DNA of 64,000 bases from Parasphingorhabdus sp. SCSIO 66989 (GTDB lineage Bacteria > Pseudomonadota > Alphaproteobacteria > Sphingomonadales > Sphingomonadaceae): positions 1,773,501-1,837,500 of the forward strand of contig NZ_CP136594.1 in NCBI RefSeq assembly GCF_032852305.1, read 5' to 3'. Below, in pieces: positions 44,267-54,336 of this stretch (positions within the stretch are counted from its first letter, which is position 1; every line of letters begins with the position of its first letter). Position numbers and translations under genes: made by a program. The notes under the pieces were generated by a model. The model saw nothing but the letters and a program-made list of their open reading frames with translations, was not told the origin of the DNA and did no database searches.

Positions 44267-44335
44267 GAGGCGGCAAGGATTAAGCGGATCACGCGCAAAA
44301 GCGCGGTTCCATAGAATGTTAGCAGGAGCAAAGAC

Positions 44336-45343
44336 ATGACAGTCAAGGTATCGATCAACGGATTTGGGCGCATTGGACGGCTCGTTGCCCGCGCACTTCT
44401 GGCCCGCCCGGACAGCGGCCTTGAGCTGGTTTCGATCAACGATCTGGCCGATGCCAAATCCAACGCCCTGCTGTTCAAGCGGGACTCGGTGCACGGCTCT
44501 TTTGTCGGAGATGTCCATGATGATGGCGACCATATGGTAGTCAATGGCCATCGCATTCGTGTCACTGCAGAGCGCGATCCAGGCAATTTGCCGCACAAGG
44601 AAATGGGTGTTGATATCGTACTGGAATGCACTGGTTTCTTCCAGTCAAAAGAAGCCGCGCAACCGCATATTGATGCTGGCGCGAAGCGGGTATTGATCTC
44701 TGCCCCTGCCAAAAATGTTGATAAAACCGTGGTCTATGGCGTCAATCATGACGTCTTGACGTCAGATGACCTTATCGTCTCGAATGCCAGCTGCACCACC
44801 AACTGCCTCGCGCCGGTTGCCAAGGTTTGCCACGAGACTGTTGGTATTGAGCGCGGCTTTATGACCACCATTCACAGCTATACCAATGATCAGCGCATTC
44901 TCGACCAGATCCACAAGGATATGCGTCGTGCCCGTGGTGCCGCCATGTCGATGATCCCGACCACTACCGGCGCTGCCCGTGCGGTCGGTCTGGTGCTTCC
45001 AGAACTGAACGGCAAGCTGGATGGCTCCTCGGTGCGTGTCCCGACACCAAATGTCAGCCTGGTTGATCTGACGTTTACGCCGTCGCGTGATACCAGCGTT
45101 GAGGAAATCAACGGCGCGTTGAAGGCTGCTGCGGAAGGCCCGCTTAAAGGTGTTCTGAACTATAGCGAAGAACCTCTTGTATCGATTGACTATAATGGCG
45201 ACCCGCATAGCTCCAGCATCGATGGTCTGGAAACGGCCGTTATGGAAGGCAAGCTGGTCCGCGTGGTTAGTTGGTATGACAATGAATGGGGCTTCTCCAA
45301 CCGCATGATCGATACCGCAGGCGTGATGGCGGGCTTGCTGTAA
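44336..45343 (+). CDS. gap: Glyceraldehyde-3-phosphate dehydrogenase, type I
   Basis: 335 residues with an AGCAGGAGC ribosome-binding region. The NAD fold is [17 protein letters not shown]. The active site is SNASCTTNC with nucleophile C153, and the base is H180 in [23 protein letters not shown] closes the catalytic domain. It catalyses the oxidative phosphorylation step of glycolysis and is placed between tkt and pgk. Confidence 0.96.
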   Translation: MTVKVSINGFGRIGRLVARALLARPDSGLELVSINDLADAKSNALLFKRDSVHGSFVGDVHDDGDHMVVNGHRIRVTAERDPGNLPHKEMGVDIVLECTGFFQSKEAAQPHIDAGAKRVLISAPAKNVDKTVVYGVNHDVLTSDDLIVSNASCTTNCLAPVAKVCHETVGIERGFMTTIHSYTNDQRILDQIHKDMRRARGAAMSMIPTTTGAARAVGLVLPELNGKLDGSSVRVPTPNVSLVDLTFTPSRDTSVEEINGALKAAAEGPLKGVLNYSEEPLVSIDYNGDPHSSSIDGLETAVMEGKLVRVVSWYDNEWGFSNRMIDTAGVMAGLL

Positions 45344-45376
45344 GGCCTCCAGAATAAAGCTTCGGGGGAGGGGATT

Positions 45377-46561
45377 ATGGCTGATTTCAAGACACTCGAT
45401 GATATCGGTGCTGTTGCCGGGCATCCGGTGCTGGTGCGTGTCGACCTGAATGTGCCGATGGCCGATGGTGTCGTAACCGATGACACAAGGCTACGTGCAT
45501 TGGTGCCGACAGTGAGTGAGCTCGCCGATAAGGGCGCCAAAGTGCTCCTATTGGCGCATTTCGGTCGTCCCAAAGGGATAGCCAACCCTGAGTATTCGCT
45601 CCAGCCCTTAGTAGAGCCCTTAAGCAATGTGCTGGGCCGTCCGGTGGGTTTTCTCGCATCGCCTGAGCGCCATGCCATCGATATTGTCGAGGGTGGTCAT
45701 ATCATCGTTCTGGAAAACAGCCGCTTCTACCCTGGCGAAGAAAAGAATGATGCCGAACTGGCGCATCAAATGGCCAGTTTTGGCGATTTCTACGTCAATG
45801 ATGCCTTTTCAGCCGCGCATCGTGCCCATGTCACCACCGAAGGACTAGCGCATTTGCTTCCGGCCTTTGCCGGGCGTGCGTTGGAGGCTGAACTAAACGC
45901 GCTGGATCAGGCATTGGGCAATCCCGAGCATCCGGTCGCTGCCATTGTCGGTGGTGCCAAGGTCTCCACCAAGCTTGATGTATTGCGCAATCTGGTCGCC
46001 AAGGTCGATCATCTGATCATCGGTGGCGGCATGGCCAACACCTTTTTGGCCGCGCAAGGCGTCGATGTTGGCAAATCACTGTGCGAGCATGATCTGGCCG
46101 ATACCGCCAATGCGATTATGCGGGCTGCCGATAGTGCGGGATGCACCGTACACCTTCCCTATGATGTTGTTGTCGCTAAGGAATTCGCCGCCAACGCACC
46201 GAGCCGCAAGGTCAATGTGCATGAGGTCGGCGCGGACGATATGATCCTCGATATTGGTGCGTCGGCAGTCGAGGCGCTGGCGGATGTCCTGAAAACCTGC
46301 CGCACATTGGTATGGAACGGTCCTTTGGGCGCGTTTGAAACCCCGCCTTTTGATGCGGCTACCGTCTCTCTGGCGCAGACTGCAGCCGCACTCACTCAGG
46401 AAGGCCAGTTGGCCAGCATCGCTGGTGGCGGGGATACTGTGGCCGCGCTTAATCAGGCGGGTGTTGCCGAACAATTCAGCTTCGTCTCGACCGCAGGCGG
46501 TGCGTTCCTCGAATGGATGGAAGGTCGCGAATTGCCCGGAGTGGCCGCGCTCAAACAATGA
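45377..46561 (+). CDS. pgk: Phosphoglycerate kinase
   Basis: 394 residues. [20 protein letters not shown] is the N-terminal 3-phosphoglycerate site, with [11 protein letters not shown] and [10 protein letters not shown] following. [18 protein letters not shown] and [11 protein letters not shown] mark the nucleotide domain, and [12 protein letters not shown] the C-terminal loop. It makes ATP from 1,3-bisphosphoglycerate. Its stop overlaps the start of a GNAT gene by four bases. Confidence 0.96.
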   Translation: MADFKTLDDIGAVAGHPVLVRVDLNVPMADGVVTDDTRLRALVPTVSELADKGAKVLLLAHFGRPKGIANPEYSLQPLVEPLSNVLGRPVGFLASPERHAIDIVEGGHIIVLENSRFYPGEEKNDAELAHQMASFGDFYVNDAFSAAHRAHVTTEGLAHLLPAFAGRALEAELNALDQALGNPEHPVAAIVGGAKVSTKLDVLRNLVAKVDHLIIGGGMANTFLAAQGVDVGKSLCEHDLADTANAIMRAADSAGCTVHLPYDVVVAKEFAANAPSRKVNVHEVGADDMILDIGASAVEALADVLKTCRTLVWNGPLGAFETPPFDAATVSLAQTAAALTQEGQLASIAGGGDTVAALNQAGVAEQFSFVSTAGGAFLEWMEGRELPGVAALKQ

Positions 46562-47067
46562 TTATCCGCCCGCTCAAGGATGACGACCGTTCGGTGATAG
46601 CCGATATTCATGCCTTGAGCTGGCAGCAAAGCTATCGCCAGCAAATGCCTGCGGATTTCCTTGATAACGAACTGCCGGATATCATGCGCAAGCGCTGGCG
46701 GGATGCCGAGATCAAAGACAAGGATATCGTCCTGGTCGCCGAGGAAGATGGCAATATTGCGGGCTTTGTCGCAGCATGGGATGGCGAGCCCGTCTATCTC
46801 GACAATCTGCATGTGCTGAAAAAGCATCGCTCATCGGGCATTGGTCGCCAGCTTATGGGTGCTACAGCGCGGCAGGCGGTGGAAAACGGGCGCGAGGGCA
46901 TTGAACTCCATGTTGTGATTGGCAATGACCGGGCCAAGGCGCTGTATCTCGCGATGGGGGGTGAGATTATGGCGGAAGAAGACAAGGTTCTAACAGGGAT
47001 AACCGTGCCGCATTACCGCATTGGTTGGGCGGATTGCGGGACATTGATTGCAAGAACAGGCATATGA
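46558..47067 (+). CDS. GNAT family N-acetyltransferase
   Basis: 169 residues from the ATG at 46558, which overlaps the pgk stop (ATGA). The start [20 protein letters not shown] and [20 protein letters not shown] (acetyl-CoA pyrophosphate loop, R-x-x-G-I-G-x-x-L) with [20 protein letters not shown] are typical GNAT features. The substrate is unknown. Translational coupling to pgk within a glycolysis cluster is notable, because GNATs can modify proteins or small molecules, but no target can be named. Confidence 0.86.
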   Translation: MIIRPLKDDDRSVIADIHALSWQQSYRQQMPADFLDNELPDIMRKRWRDAEIKDKDIVLVAEEDGNIAGFVAAWDGEPVYLDNLHVLKKHRSSGIGRQLMGATARQAVENGREGIELHVVIGNDRAKALYLAMGGEIMAEEDKVLTGITVPHYRIGWADCGTLIARTGI

Positions 47068-47082
47068 GCGAAGGGGATCACC

Positions 47083-47970
47083 ATGGCTAATGCACAAATG
47101 ATGGAACAAATGGCAAAGAGCGCCGGATTTATCGCTGCGCTCGACCAGAGTGGTGGCTCCACGCCCAAGGCTTTGCGTGGTTATGGCGTTGCCGAAGATG
47201 CCTATAGCAATGATGAGGAAATGTTCGCGCTGATCCATGATATGCGCAGCCGCATTGTTACATCGCCCTGCTTTAATGGCGAGAAGGTTATCGGCGCGAT
47301 CCTGTTTGAGCGCACCATGGATGGTGATGCCGATGGTACGCCGGTGCCGCAAAAGCTTTGGGAGCGCGGCGTTGTTCCGTTTCTCAAGGTTGATAAGGGT
47401 CTGGAAGACGAAGCCGATGGCGTGCAGCTGATGAAGCCGATGCCTGAACTGGATGCGCTGTGCGAACGCGGTGTTTCCAAGGGTATTTTCGGCACCAAGA
47501 TGCGGTCGGTGATCCATCAGGCGTCACCCAGCGGCATCAAGGCGATTGTTGACCAGCAATTTGCGGTCGCATCGCAAATTGGCAAGCATGGCCTGATGCC
47601 GATCATCGAACCGGAAGTGAACATCAAAAGCGAGAGCCGCGCCGAATGTGACGCGATCTTGCATGATGAGCTAAAATCCGCGCTCGATGCTCTGCCCGAA
47701 GGCGAGCAGGTTATGCTGAAGCTGTCTATCCCGGCGGAAGCCAATCTCTATTCCGATCTGGTGGCGCATCCCAATGTGTTACGCGTCGTTGCTCTGTCGG
47801 GTGGTTTTTCGCGCGATGAGGCGTGCAGCGAACTGACCAAGAACCAAGGTATGATCGCCAGCTTCTCCCGTGCGCTGCTGCAGGATCTGCGTCATGATAT
47901 GGATGATGGCGGTTTTGATTCAGCGCTGGGCGGCGCGATTGACGAGATTTACGAAGCTTCGGCAACCTGA
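47083..47970 (+). CDS. fda: Fructose-bisphosphate aldolase, class I
   Basis: 295 residues, the size of the short bacterial class I aldolases. GFIAALDQSGGSTPKALRGY, PFLKVDKGLED, GTKMRSVIHQASPSGI, LMPIIEPEVNI and VMLKLSIPAEANLY are its marks; the Schiff-base Lys is expected in the last of these. There is no metal-binding class II signature. It completes the tkt-gap-pgk-aldolase set for triose/hexose interconversion. Confidence 0.93.
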   Translation: MANAQMMEQMAKSAGFIAALDQSGGSTPKALRGYGVAEDAYSNDEEMFALIHDMRSRIVTSPCFNGEKVIGAILFERTMDGDADGTPVPQKLWERGVVPFLKVDKGLEDEADGVQLMKPMPELDALCERGVSKGIFGTKMRSVIHQASPSGIKAIVDQQFAVASQIGKHGLMPIIEPEVNIKSESRAECDAILHDELKSALDALPEGEQVMLKLSIPAEANLYSDLVAHPNVLRVVALSGGFSRDEACSELTKNQGMIASFSRALLQDLRHDMDDGGFDSALGGAIDEIYEASAT

Positions 47971-47985
47971 TTGCGGATTACGGCC

Positions 47986-48648
47986 ATGAACGATGCTAAA
48001 TGGTCAGAGGTTGATAATTATATCACCAATCATCTGATTGGCGATGATCCGGTCCAGCGGCAGGTGCTGGAGCGAAATCGTGAAGCTGGTCTACCACCTA
48101 TCGATGTTTCGACGCCACAGGGACGGATGCTGGAGCTGCTTATCAAAGGTGTAGGCGGCAAGAATGTGCTGGAGATAGGCACATTGGGCGGCTTCTCGAC
48201 AATCTGGCTGGCAAGAGGATTGTCTGAAGACGGTCGAGTGGTCAGCCTCGAATTAGAACCTGAATACGCCAAAGTGGCGCGTGAGAATATCGCTTCTGCC
48301 GGGGTGCTGCCCAGTGTCGAAGTAAAGATAGGGCAGGCCGCAGACTCCCTTGCAGAACTTGCAGAGAGTGGTAGCCATTTCGATTTCGCCTTTGTCGATG
48401 CTGATAAGGAGAACTATCCGGTATATCTCGATTGGTGCTGTCGGTTGGTGCGCTCTGGCGGGATGATCGTGTTCGATAATGTTGTCCGCGAAGGCGAGAT
48501 ACTCAATCCGCAAAGCGCTGATCCCAAGGTTCCGGGAACGCGGCAGCTTTATGAGAAGATAGCCGGTCGCGATGATGTTGAAGCAACAGCTATTCAGACT
48601 GTCGGTGAGAAGCACTGGGACGGGTTCTTGCTCGCAATAGTGAAATAG
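47986..48648 (+). CDS. Class I SAM-dependent O-methyltransferase (catechol-OMT-like)
   Basis: 220 residues from ATG 47986; a TTG directly after the aldolase stop (47971) would add five residues. The SAM motif is VLEIGTLGGFSTIWLAR. FVDADKENYPVYLDW and GGMIVFDNVVREGEI carry the metal-binding acidic residues (D..DN) of the cation-dependent family 3 O-methyltransferases. The N-terminal helices (VQRQVLERNREAGLPPIDVS) match. The substrate is unknown, probably a catechol-like compound. It lies between the aldolase and thiE genes in one direction with short gaps. Confidence 0.85.
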   Translation: MNDAKWSEVDNYITNHLIGDDPVQRQVLERNREAGLPPIDVSTPQGRMLELLIKGVGGKNVLEIGTLGGFSTIWLARGLSEDGRVVSLELEPEYAKVARENIASAGVLPSVEVKIGQAADSLAELAESGSHFDFAFVDADKENYPVYLDWCCRLVRSGGMIVFDNVVREGEILNPQSADPKVPGTRQLYEKIAGRDDVEATAIQTVGEKHWDGFLLAIVK

Positions 48649-48653
48649 GGCGA

Positions 48654-49313
48654 ATGTCGATGGACAACATTCCACCATGCCAGCTTTATCTGATTTCACC
48701 GCTCGACGTGGGTGGCGATTTCCCCCAGCAGCTCGAGGCAGCATTGAAAACCGGCGAGGTCGCTGCGTTTCAGTTCCGGGTGAAAGGGTTGGAGCAGCAT
48801 GAGGCCGCGCGCCTTGCTGAGCCGTTGCAGGCGATTTGTGCCGAGCATGATTGTGCCTTTATCGTCAACGATGACATTGCACTGGCCAAACGGCTAAATG
48901 CCGATGGGGTGCATTTGGGCCAATCCGACGGAACGGTTGCCGAAGCGCGTGAGGCTTTGGGTAAGGATACGCAAATTGGCGTGACCTGCCATGCCAGCCG
49001 CGATCTAGGGCTTGATGCAGGCGACGCGGGCGCGGATTATGTTGCCTTTGGCGCGTTTTTTGACAGCCAGACCAAGGACACCCAGCATCGGGCATCGACC
49101 GAGCTGATCCAATGGTGGTCATTGATGGTGGAACTGCCCTGTGTCGCTATCGGCGGAATTACGCCCGATAATGCCGGGCCGATTGTGGCTGCGGGTGCCG
49201 ATTTTCTGGCGGTAAGTGGCGCGGTATGGAATGATCCTGGAGGGCCAGCGGCAGCAGTCGAGCGTTTTGCCGAAACGATTGCCGCCAATCCACCGCCTAG
49301 CGTCGATGACTAA
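48654..49313 (+). CDS. thiE: Thiamine phosphate synthase
   Basis: 219 residues; ATG 48654 or 48660 (MSMD) cannot be told apart. TIM-barrel marks are FQFRVKGLEQHEAARLA, FIVNDDIALAKRLNADGVHL followed by GQSD, GVTCHASRDLGLDAGDAGAD, YVAFGAFFDSQTKDT and VAIGGITPDNAG. It joins HMP-PP and the thiazole phosphate to give thiamine phosphate. No TPP riboswitch is seen in the five-base gap before it, so control would come from an upstream promoter. It serves the thiamine-diphosphate enzymes coded nearby (transketolase and bkd E1) only in a general sense. Confidence 0.9.
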   Translation: MSMDNIPPCQLYLISPLDVGGDFPQQLEAALKTGEVAAFQFRVKGLEQHEAARLAEPLQAICAEHDCAFIVNDDIALAKRLNADGVHLGQSDGTVAEAREALGKDTQIGVTCHASRDLGLDAGDAGADYVAFGAFFDSQTKDTQHRASTELIQWWSLMVELPCVAIGGITPDNAGPIVAAGADFLAVSGAVWNDPGGPAAAVERFAETIAANPPPSVDD

Positions 49314-49327
49314 TCCACAGCGCAGGG

Positions 49328-49522
49328 TTAGGCGGAGACCGTGCCTTTATTTCTTCGGACGTGCCGTCCCAGCCGCTTCAAATAGCTGGTAAAATCCTCC
49401 TCAAATGCGGCGCATTCCGGCACAGGTCTGTCGGCTGGCAATGGCTCGGGCAGGGGCATAGGTGTCGTCTTGCCGAACAATCCCGCTGCCTTGATACTTT
49501 TTGCTTTCACTTCCTTTTTCAT
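49328..49522 (-). CDS. Small basic hypothetical protein
   Basis: 64 residues from the ATG at 49522, which has GAGGG eight bases upstream; a GTG at 49540 is less likely. The sequence starts MKKEVKAKSIKAAGLFGKTT, has a Pro-rich middle (PMPLPEPLPADRPVPE) and a basic end (LKRLGRHVRRNKGTVSA). No signal peptide or membrane segment. I do not recognise a family. The good ribosome-binding site supports it being real. It converges on thiE and is divergent from efp. Confidence 0.5.
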   Translation of the reverse strand: MKKEVKAKSIKAAGLFGKTTPMPLPEPLPADRPVPECAAFEEDFTSYLKRLGRHVRRNKGTVSA

Positions 49523-49760
49523 TTTCGTGTCCCTCAACACCAGCCTTATAGGCCCTTATTCGCTTAACTGTAAAATTATTTAACAGATTCGCGCTGTGAT
49601 GCATTGCATGAAACGGACATTTATCTCGCATTTGGCAATATTGTCAGGATCGCGGTGCTGGCAGGTCACAAACCTTGCCAATGCCGCATCGGCGCTATAG
49701 AGGCGCGCAAATACGCACAAAACAACAGGGCAATGCCCCTATCAGACAGGCAGAAATTTC

Positions 49761-50321
49761 ATGAAAATCAGTGGTGTCGATATCCGCCCCGGTAATATCC
49801 TGGAATATGAGAACGGTCTCTGGAAAGTCGCGAAAATCCAGCATACCCAGCCGGGCAAAGGCGGCGCCTATATGCAGGTTGAGATGAAAAACCTGATCGA
49901 TGGCCGCAAAACCAATGTGCGTTTCCGCTCGGCTGACACGGTGGAGAAGGTGCGGCTGGACACCAAGGACTTTCAGTTTCTCTTCGCTGATGGCGAAATG
50001 CTGACCTTTATGGACAAGGAAAATTACGAGCAGATCATGCTGCCGACTGATCTGTTGGGCGATGCAGCGGCTTTTCTTCAGGATGGCATGGACGTGATGC
50101 TCGAGTTGTATGAGGAAAAGCCGATCTCTGTGCAGCTTCCCGATCAGGTTGAGGCGGAGATTGTTGAGGCCGATGCTGTGGTTAAAGGCCAGACCGCATC
50201 TTCCAGCTATAAGCCCGCCGTGCTCGACAATGGCGTGCGCGTGATGGTGCCGCCGCATATTGAAAGCGGAACGCGTATCGTTGTCGATGTCTATGAACGT
50301 ACCTATGTCGGCAAAGCCTGA
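49761..50321 (+). CDS. efp: Elongation factor P
   Basis: 186 residues in three beta domains. The tip loop [13 protein letters not shown] places K33 where EF-P is lysylated or otherwise modified to relieve stalling at polyproline; the modifying enzyme is not in the window. [20 protein letters not shown], then [13 protein letters not shown] and the C-terminal [17 protein letters not shown] are family marks. It stands 220 bases from the divergent small ORF and 22 bases before the inositol-phosphatase gene. Confidence 0.95.
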   Translation: MKISGVDIRPGNILEYENGLWKVAKIQHTQPGKGGAYMQVEMKNLIDGRKTNVRFRSADTVEKVRLDTKDFQFLFADGEMLTFMDKENYEQIMLPTDLLGDAAAFLQDGMDVMLELYEEKPISVQLPDQVEAEIVEADAVVKGQTASSSYKPAVLDNGVRVMVPPHIESGTRIVVDVYERTYVGKA

Positions 50322-50343
50322 GACCGAGGCAGGGACGTAAGCA

Positions 50344-51168
50344 ATGCCAGCATTATCAGGCCTGATGCGTATCATGGAGCGCGCCGCGCGCAAGGCGGGG
50401 ACGCGCCTGCGCCGCGACTTTGGCGAAGTGGAGCATTTACAGGTTTCCAAAAAAGGTCCGGCGGACTTTGTTTCCAAGGCCGATCAACGGGCCGAGCGGA
50501 CTATCTATGATGAGCTGCTTTCAGCGCGGCCCGATTGGGGCTTTGTGCTGGAAGAGGGCGGTATCATCGAAGGCGATCCGACGCGCCCGCGCTGGATTAT
50601 CGATCCGCTCGATGGCACCATCAATTTTCTCCACGGCATCCCGCATTTCGCGATTTCCATTGCGGCGCAGGAACCCAAGCTGGACGGTTCCGGCTGGGGC
50701 GATGTCATTGCCGGGCTGGTTTATCAGCCGCTCACCGATGAAAGCTATTGGGCCGAACGCAATCAGGGTGCCTGGCTGGGCGATCGCAGATTGCGCGTTT
50801 CAGCACGCAAGCGTCTCGATGAAGCACTGGTGGCCACTGGCGTTCCGTTTATGGGCCACGGCGATTTTGCTGAATGGTCGCGGATTTTTGGCGCCATCGG
50901 CCCGGAAGTCGCAGGCATAAGACGCTATGGCTCCGCTGCTCTTGATCTCGCCTGGCTTGCGGCTGGTCGTTATGACGGCTTTTGGGAAAGCGGACTGAAT
51001 AGCTGGGACGTCGCTGCTGGAATATTGCTGGTGCGCGAGGCCAAAGGCTTTGTCACCGATTATCGCGGCACGCCCGATGCCATGGGCAAACAGCAGCTAT
51101 TGGCGGCCAATGACCAGCTACACAGCCGCATGCACAAGATTGTTGCAGGAGCTTTACGCAACGCCTGA
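50344..51168 (+). CDS. suhB: Inositol monophosphatase family protein (SuhB-like)
   Basis: 274 residues. Metal-site motifs are FVSKADQRAE, LEEGG, and WIIDPLDGTINFLHGIPHFA, with the third metal Asp in GLNSWDVAAGILLVREAKG. RYGSAALDLAWLAAGRYDGF is the conserved region before it. It hydrolyses inositol phosphates or related sugar phosphates with Mg2+; E. coli SuhB also works in rRNA transcription. Which role applies here is unknown. It follows efp by 22 bases and is probably co-transcribed. Confidence 0.9.
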   Translation: MPALSGLMRIMERAARKAGTRLRRDFGEVEHLQVSKKGPADFVSKADQRAERTIYDELLSARPDWGFVLEEGGIIEGDPTRPRWIIDPLDGTINFLHGIPHFAISIAAQEPKLDGSGWGDVIAGLVYQPLTDESYWAERNQGAWLGDRRLRVSARKRLDEALVATGVPFMGHGDFAEWSRIFGAIGPEVAGIRRYGSAALDLAWLAAGRYDGFWESGLNSWDVAAGILLVREAKGFVTDYRGTPDAMGKQQLLAANDQLHSRMHKIVAGALRNA

Positions 51169-51430
51169 TTTGCTCCTGATTGTGCGACTGCACCATTTTC
51201 GAGCTTTTTGATGCCAATTTACACCGCTTTATGCTACGCAAAGTGGCAGATGGTGCGGTGCAATAATCATTCTTTGACGGGCCTAACCGAAGCCGTTGAA
51301 CGTAATAGTTTTTCACTATGCATTTGTGATGGCAAAAAAACCGAGTCTATGGCTTGCGATGCGCAACCCTCTCGCTTAGAAGCCCGTCAGTTTAGCGCGC
51401 TGCGTAGTACAGATTGATCAAGGTGTTTGT
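51169..51430 (+). promoter_or_regulatory. Intergenic region with the nuo operon promoter
   Basis: These 262 bases must hold the promoter for nuoA onwards. GCACCAT (near 51190) and ATGGTGC (near 51249) form a long-range inverted repeat that may end the efp-suhB transcript. TTGAAC near 51296 with TATGCA about 15 bases later is a weak promoter candidate. A 69-residue ORF here (51208-51417) has no support. Confidence 0.3.
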
Positions 51431-51805
51431 GTGGTCGACCTTATTGAATATCTGCCGATCCTGATTTTTGGCGGAATTGCTGTCGGTATATCCGTCCTTT
51501 TCGTCTTTCTGCCCATGGGCGTTTCGCGTTTAACCGGCGTGCATAATCCAACGGTCGACAAACTTACCGAATATGAGTGCGGCTTTCCGGCTTTTGAGGA
51601 TTCGCGCAGCCAGTTTGATGTGCGCTTCTATCTGGTGGCAATCCTGTTCATTATTTTCGACCTTGAGGCGGCCTATCTCTTCCCCTGGGCGGTGTCGCTT
51701 GAGGAAATTGGCTGGGCCGGCTGGCTCACCATGATGGTATTCCTGTTCGAGCTGATTGTGGGCTTTGCCTATGCCTGGAAAGTCGGCGCGCTGGAATGGG
51801 AGTAA
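51431..51805 (+). CDS. nuoA: NADH-quinone oxidoreductase subunit A
   Basis: 124 residues from a GTG start. Three membrane helices, with the conserved matrix loop [20 protein letters not shown] (ND3 loop, including the switch Cys) between helices one and two, and [20 protein letters not shown] with the conserved acidic residues. It is the membrane-arm hinge of complex I and the first gene of the operon. Confidence 0.95.
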   Translation: MVDLIEYLPILIFGGIAVGISVLFVFLPMGVSRLTGVHNPTVDKLTEYECGFPAFEDSRSQFDVRFYLVAILFIIFDLEAAYLFPWAVSLEEIGWAGWLTMMVFLFELIVGFAYAWKVGALEWE

Positions 51806-51815
51806 GGACAGAGCA

Positions 51816-52358
51816 ATGAATGATATTTCCCCCAATGCTCCGCTTGCTGAAAACACTCCGCCGGATGAGGCCTTTTTCAAGGACTTGAATGCCGAGGTGA
51901 ATGATAAGGGCTTTCTGGTCACTTCGACCGAAGAGCTGTTCCAATGGGCGCGTACCGGCTCTTTATGGTGGATGACCTTCGGACTCGCCTGCTGCGCGGT
52001 CGAGATGATCCATGTCAACATGCCGCGCTATGATATGGAGCGCTTTGGCGCTGCGCCGCGCGCTTCACCGCGCCAGTCGGATGTTATGATTGTCGCCGGC
52101 ACGCTGTGCAACAAGATGGCCCCGGCGATGCGCCGGGTTTATGATCAGATGTCCGATCCGAAATATGTTATTTCGATGGGGTCCTGCGCCAATGGCGGCG
52201 GCTATTATCATTATAGCTATTCGGTGGTGCGGGGCTGTGATCGCATTGTCCCGGTGGATATCTATGTGCCGGGTTGCCCGCCAACCGCAGAGGCTCTGCT
52301 TTATGGCGTGATGCAGCTACAGCGCAAAATTCGCCGCGTCGGTACGTTGGAGCGGTAA
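51816..52358 (+). CDS. nuoB: NADH-quinone oxidoreductase subunit B
   Basis: 180 residues from ATG 51816 with AAGGACAG upstream; the longer frame overlaps nuoA and is rejected. It holds iron-sulfur cluster N2: the twin Cys of [14 protein letters not shown], with [16 protein letters not shown] and [16 protein letters not shown]-like [14 protein letters not shown] completing the ligands. It forms the quinone site with NuoD. It starts ten bases after nuoA. Confidence 0.96.
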   Translation: MNDISPNAPLAENTPPDEAFFKDLNAEVNDKGFLVTSTEELFQWARTGSLWWMTFGLACCAVEMIHVNMPRYDMERFGAAPRASPRQSDVMIVAGTLCNKMAPAMRRVYDQMSDPKYVISMGSCANGGGYYHYSYSVVRGCDRIVPVDIYVPGCPPTAEALLYGVMQLQRKIRRVGTLER

Positions 52359-52361
52359 TCC

Positions 52362-52991
52362 ATGGCGCATAGTGCACCCCATATCGCGCCGCGTGAAGGC
52401 ATAGTTGATACGCTCAAGACTAGCCTGGGCGCGCAGCTGATTGATGTGATCGAGGCCAAGGACGAGCTTTCATTGGTTGTGCAGCGCGACGCAGTGGCGG
52501 ATGTGTTGCAGATTCTGCGTGATGAGCATGATTATCAGCAGCTGATGGAGATTGCCGGGGTTGATTATCCTGATCGCGCCGAACGGTTTGAAGTCTGCTA
52601 TCATCTGCTCAGCCTGACGCTTAATCATCGCATCCGTATCAAGGTGAGCACCGATGAGGATCATCCGGTTCCCAGCGTGACCCATCTTTGGCCCGTGGCC
52701 GGTTGGCTCGAACGCGAGGTGTTTGACCTTTACGGGGTGATATTCAGCGGCAACCCTGATCTGCGCCGTATCCTCACCGATTATGGCTTTAAGGGCCATC
52801 CTTTCCGCAAGGATTTCCCGCTGACCGGCTATGTCGAGATGCGCTATTCCGAGGAAGCCAAGCGCGTCATCTATGAACCGGTCGAACTGGCGCAGGATTT
52901 CCGCAGCTTTGACTTCACCTCGCCATGGGAAGGCGCAGATTATGTGCTGCCCGGCGATGAGAAGGCCGAGGGCGAGGGGGAAGAGAAGTGA
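52362..52991 (+). CDS. nuoC: NADH-quinone oxidoreductase subunit C
   Basis: 209 residues, a separate 30-kDa subunit as in Alphaproteobacteria and mitochondria. [20 protein letters not shown], then [20 protein letters not shown] and the end DFTSPWEG are the family marks. It belongs to the peripheral arm next to NuoD. The last residues are acidic ([12 protein letters not shown]). A palindromic repeat follows, so nuoC and nuoD are separated by an unusual 112 bases. Confidence 0.95.
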   Translation: MAHSAPHIAPREGIVDTLKTSLGAQLIDVIEAKDELSLVVQRDAVADVLQILRDEHDYQQLMEIAGVDYPDRAERFEVCYHLLSLTLNHRIRIKVSTDEDHPVPSVTHLWPVAGWLEREVFDLYGVIFSGNPDLRRILTDYGFKGHPFRKDFPLTGYVEMRYSEEAKRVIYEPVELAQDFRSFDFTSPWEGADYVLPGDEKAEGEGEEK

Positions 52992-53035
52992 TGGTTTTAT
53001 TCTCCCTCAATACGGTGCCGACTCTTGTTTTTATT

Positions 53036-53093
53036 CGTCACCCTGAACTTGTTTCAGGGTCTCAGGAGATGCTGAAACAAGTTCAGCATGACG
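53036..53093. repeat. Palindromic repeat between nuoC and nuoD (family 2)
   Basis: Arms of 22 bases (53036-53057 and 53072-53093) are inverted copies with two mismatches: CGTCACCCTGAACTTGTTT versus the reverse complement of AAACAAGTTCAGCATGACG, around a 14-base loop. The same CC/TG swap at the outer arm occurs in family 1. It ends one base before the GAGG ribosome-binding site of nuoD, so the RNA hairpin would sit right at the initiation site. Confidence 0.85.
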
Positions 53094-53103
53094 AGGTGCT
53101 TTA

Positions 53104-54336
53104 ATGGCGAACTATATCGAAGAAATGCTCGGCGAAGCGAGTGAAGCCGATCCCGAAGTCGGCGATCTGGAAATCCAGAACTACACTATCAATTTCGGCC
53201 CGCAGCACCCGGCGGCGCACGGCGTGCTCCGCATGGTAATGGAGCTTGATGGCGAGATTATCGAGCGCGTCGATCCGCATGTCGGCCTTTTGCATCGCGG
53301 CACCGAGAAGCTGATCGAGTACAAGACCTATTTGCAAGCGCTACCCTATTTTGACCGGCTCGATTATTGCTCGCCGCTGGCGCAGGAATATAGCTATGTG
53401 CTGGCGATCGAGAAGTTGCTCGATCTCGAGGTGCCCGAGCGGGCGCAATATCTGCGTGTGCTGTTTGCCGAGCTGACCCGTATCTGCAACCATATGCTCA
53501 ATATCGGCGCGCATGTCATGGATGTTGGTGCGATGACACCAAACATCTGGATCTTTGAAATCCGTGAGCAATGCCTGGAATTTTTCGAGCGGGCTTCGGG
53601 CGCGCGGATGCACAGTGCCTGGTTCCGCCCCGGTGGCGTGCATCAGGATGTGCCGCTGAAACTGCTCACCGATATTGCTGACTGGCTCGACGAATTCCCC
53701 AAGCTGTTCGAAGACGCGATGAGCCTCGTCACCGATAACCGCATCTTCAAGCAGCGCAATGTCGATATCGCCACGGTCAGCAAGGATGATGCGATCAAAT
53801 GGGGCTTTTCCGGCCCGATGATCCGCGGTTCGGGCATCGCCTGGGACCTGCGCAAATCGCAGCCTTATGATGTTTATGACCGGATGGAATTTGATGTGCC
53901 GGTGGGGACACGTGGCGATTGCTATGACCGCTTCATGGTCCGCGTCGAGGAAGTGCGCCAGTCAGCACGGATTATGCGCCAGTGCCTGCAGCAAATGCCC
54001 GAAGGCCCGATTGCCTCAACCGACCGCAAGGTCGTACCGCCCAAGCGCGGTGAGATGAAGCAGTCGATGGAAGCGCTGATCCATCACTTCAAGCTCTACA
54101 CCGAGGGTTTCCATGTGCCCGCTGGCGAAGTCTATGTCGCCACCGAAAGCCCCAAGGGCGAGTTCGGGGTATATCTTGTCGCCGATGGCAGCAACAAACC
54201 CTATCGCTGCAAAATCCGTCCGACGGCGTTCTCGCATCTGCAGGCGATGGATTTCATGTGTAAAGGCCATATGCTGCCCGACGCCACCGCCATTCTCGGC
54301 GCGATTGACGTTGTATTCGGGGAGTGTGATCGGTGA
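53104..54336 (+). CDS. nuoD: NADH-quinone oxidoreductase subunit D
   Basis: 410 residues, the 49-kDa subunit. [20 protein letters not shown] and [20 protein letters not shown] form the quinone-site region; [23 protein letters not shown]-equivalent loop residues and the C-terminal DVVFGECDR are conserved. It builds the quinone chamber with NuoB. A GAGG site lies eight bases before the ATG. The stop overlaps the GTG of a small coiled-coil gene by four bases (GTGA). Confidence 0.96.
   Translation: MANYIEEMLGEASEADPEVGDLEIQNYTINFGPQHPAAHGVLRMVMELDGEIIERVDPHVGLLHRGTEKLIEYKTYLQALPYFDRLDYCSPLAQEYSYVLAIEKLLDLEVPERAQYLRVLFAELTRICNHMLNIGAHVMDVGAMTPNIWIFEIREQCLEFFERASGARMHSAWFRPGGVHQDVPLKLLTDIADWLDEFPKLFEDAMSLVTDNRIFKQRNVDIATVSKDDAIKWGFSGPMIRGSGIAWDLRKSQPYDVYDRMEFDVPVGTRGDCYDRFMVRVEEVRQSARIMRQCLQQMPEGPIASTDRKVVPPKRGEMKQSMEALIHHFKLYTEGFHVPAGEVYVATESPKGEFGVYLVADGSNKPYRCKIRPTAFSHLQAMDFMCKGHMLPDATAILGAIDVVFGECDR

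Noticed and set aside
48646-48660. TPP riboswitch before thiE
   Set aside because: Only a five-base gap separates thiE from the methyltransferase gene and no THI-box sequence was seen upstream.
51208-51417. 69-codon ORF upstream of nuoA
   Set aside because: No ribosome-binding site, signal or motif; it lies where the nuo promoter must be.
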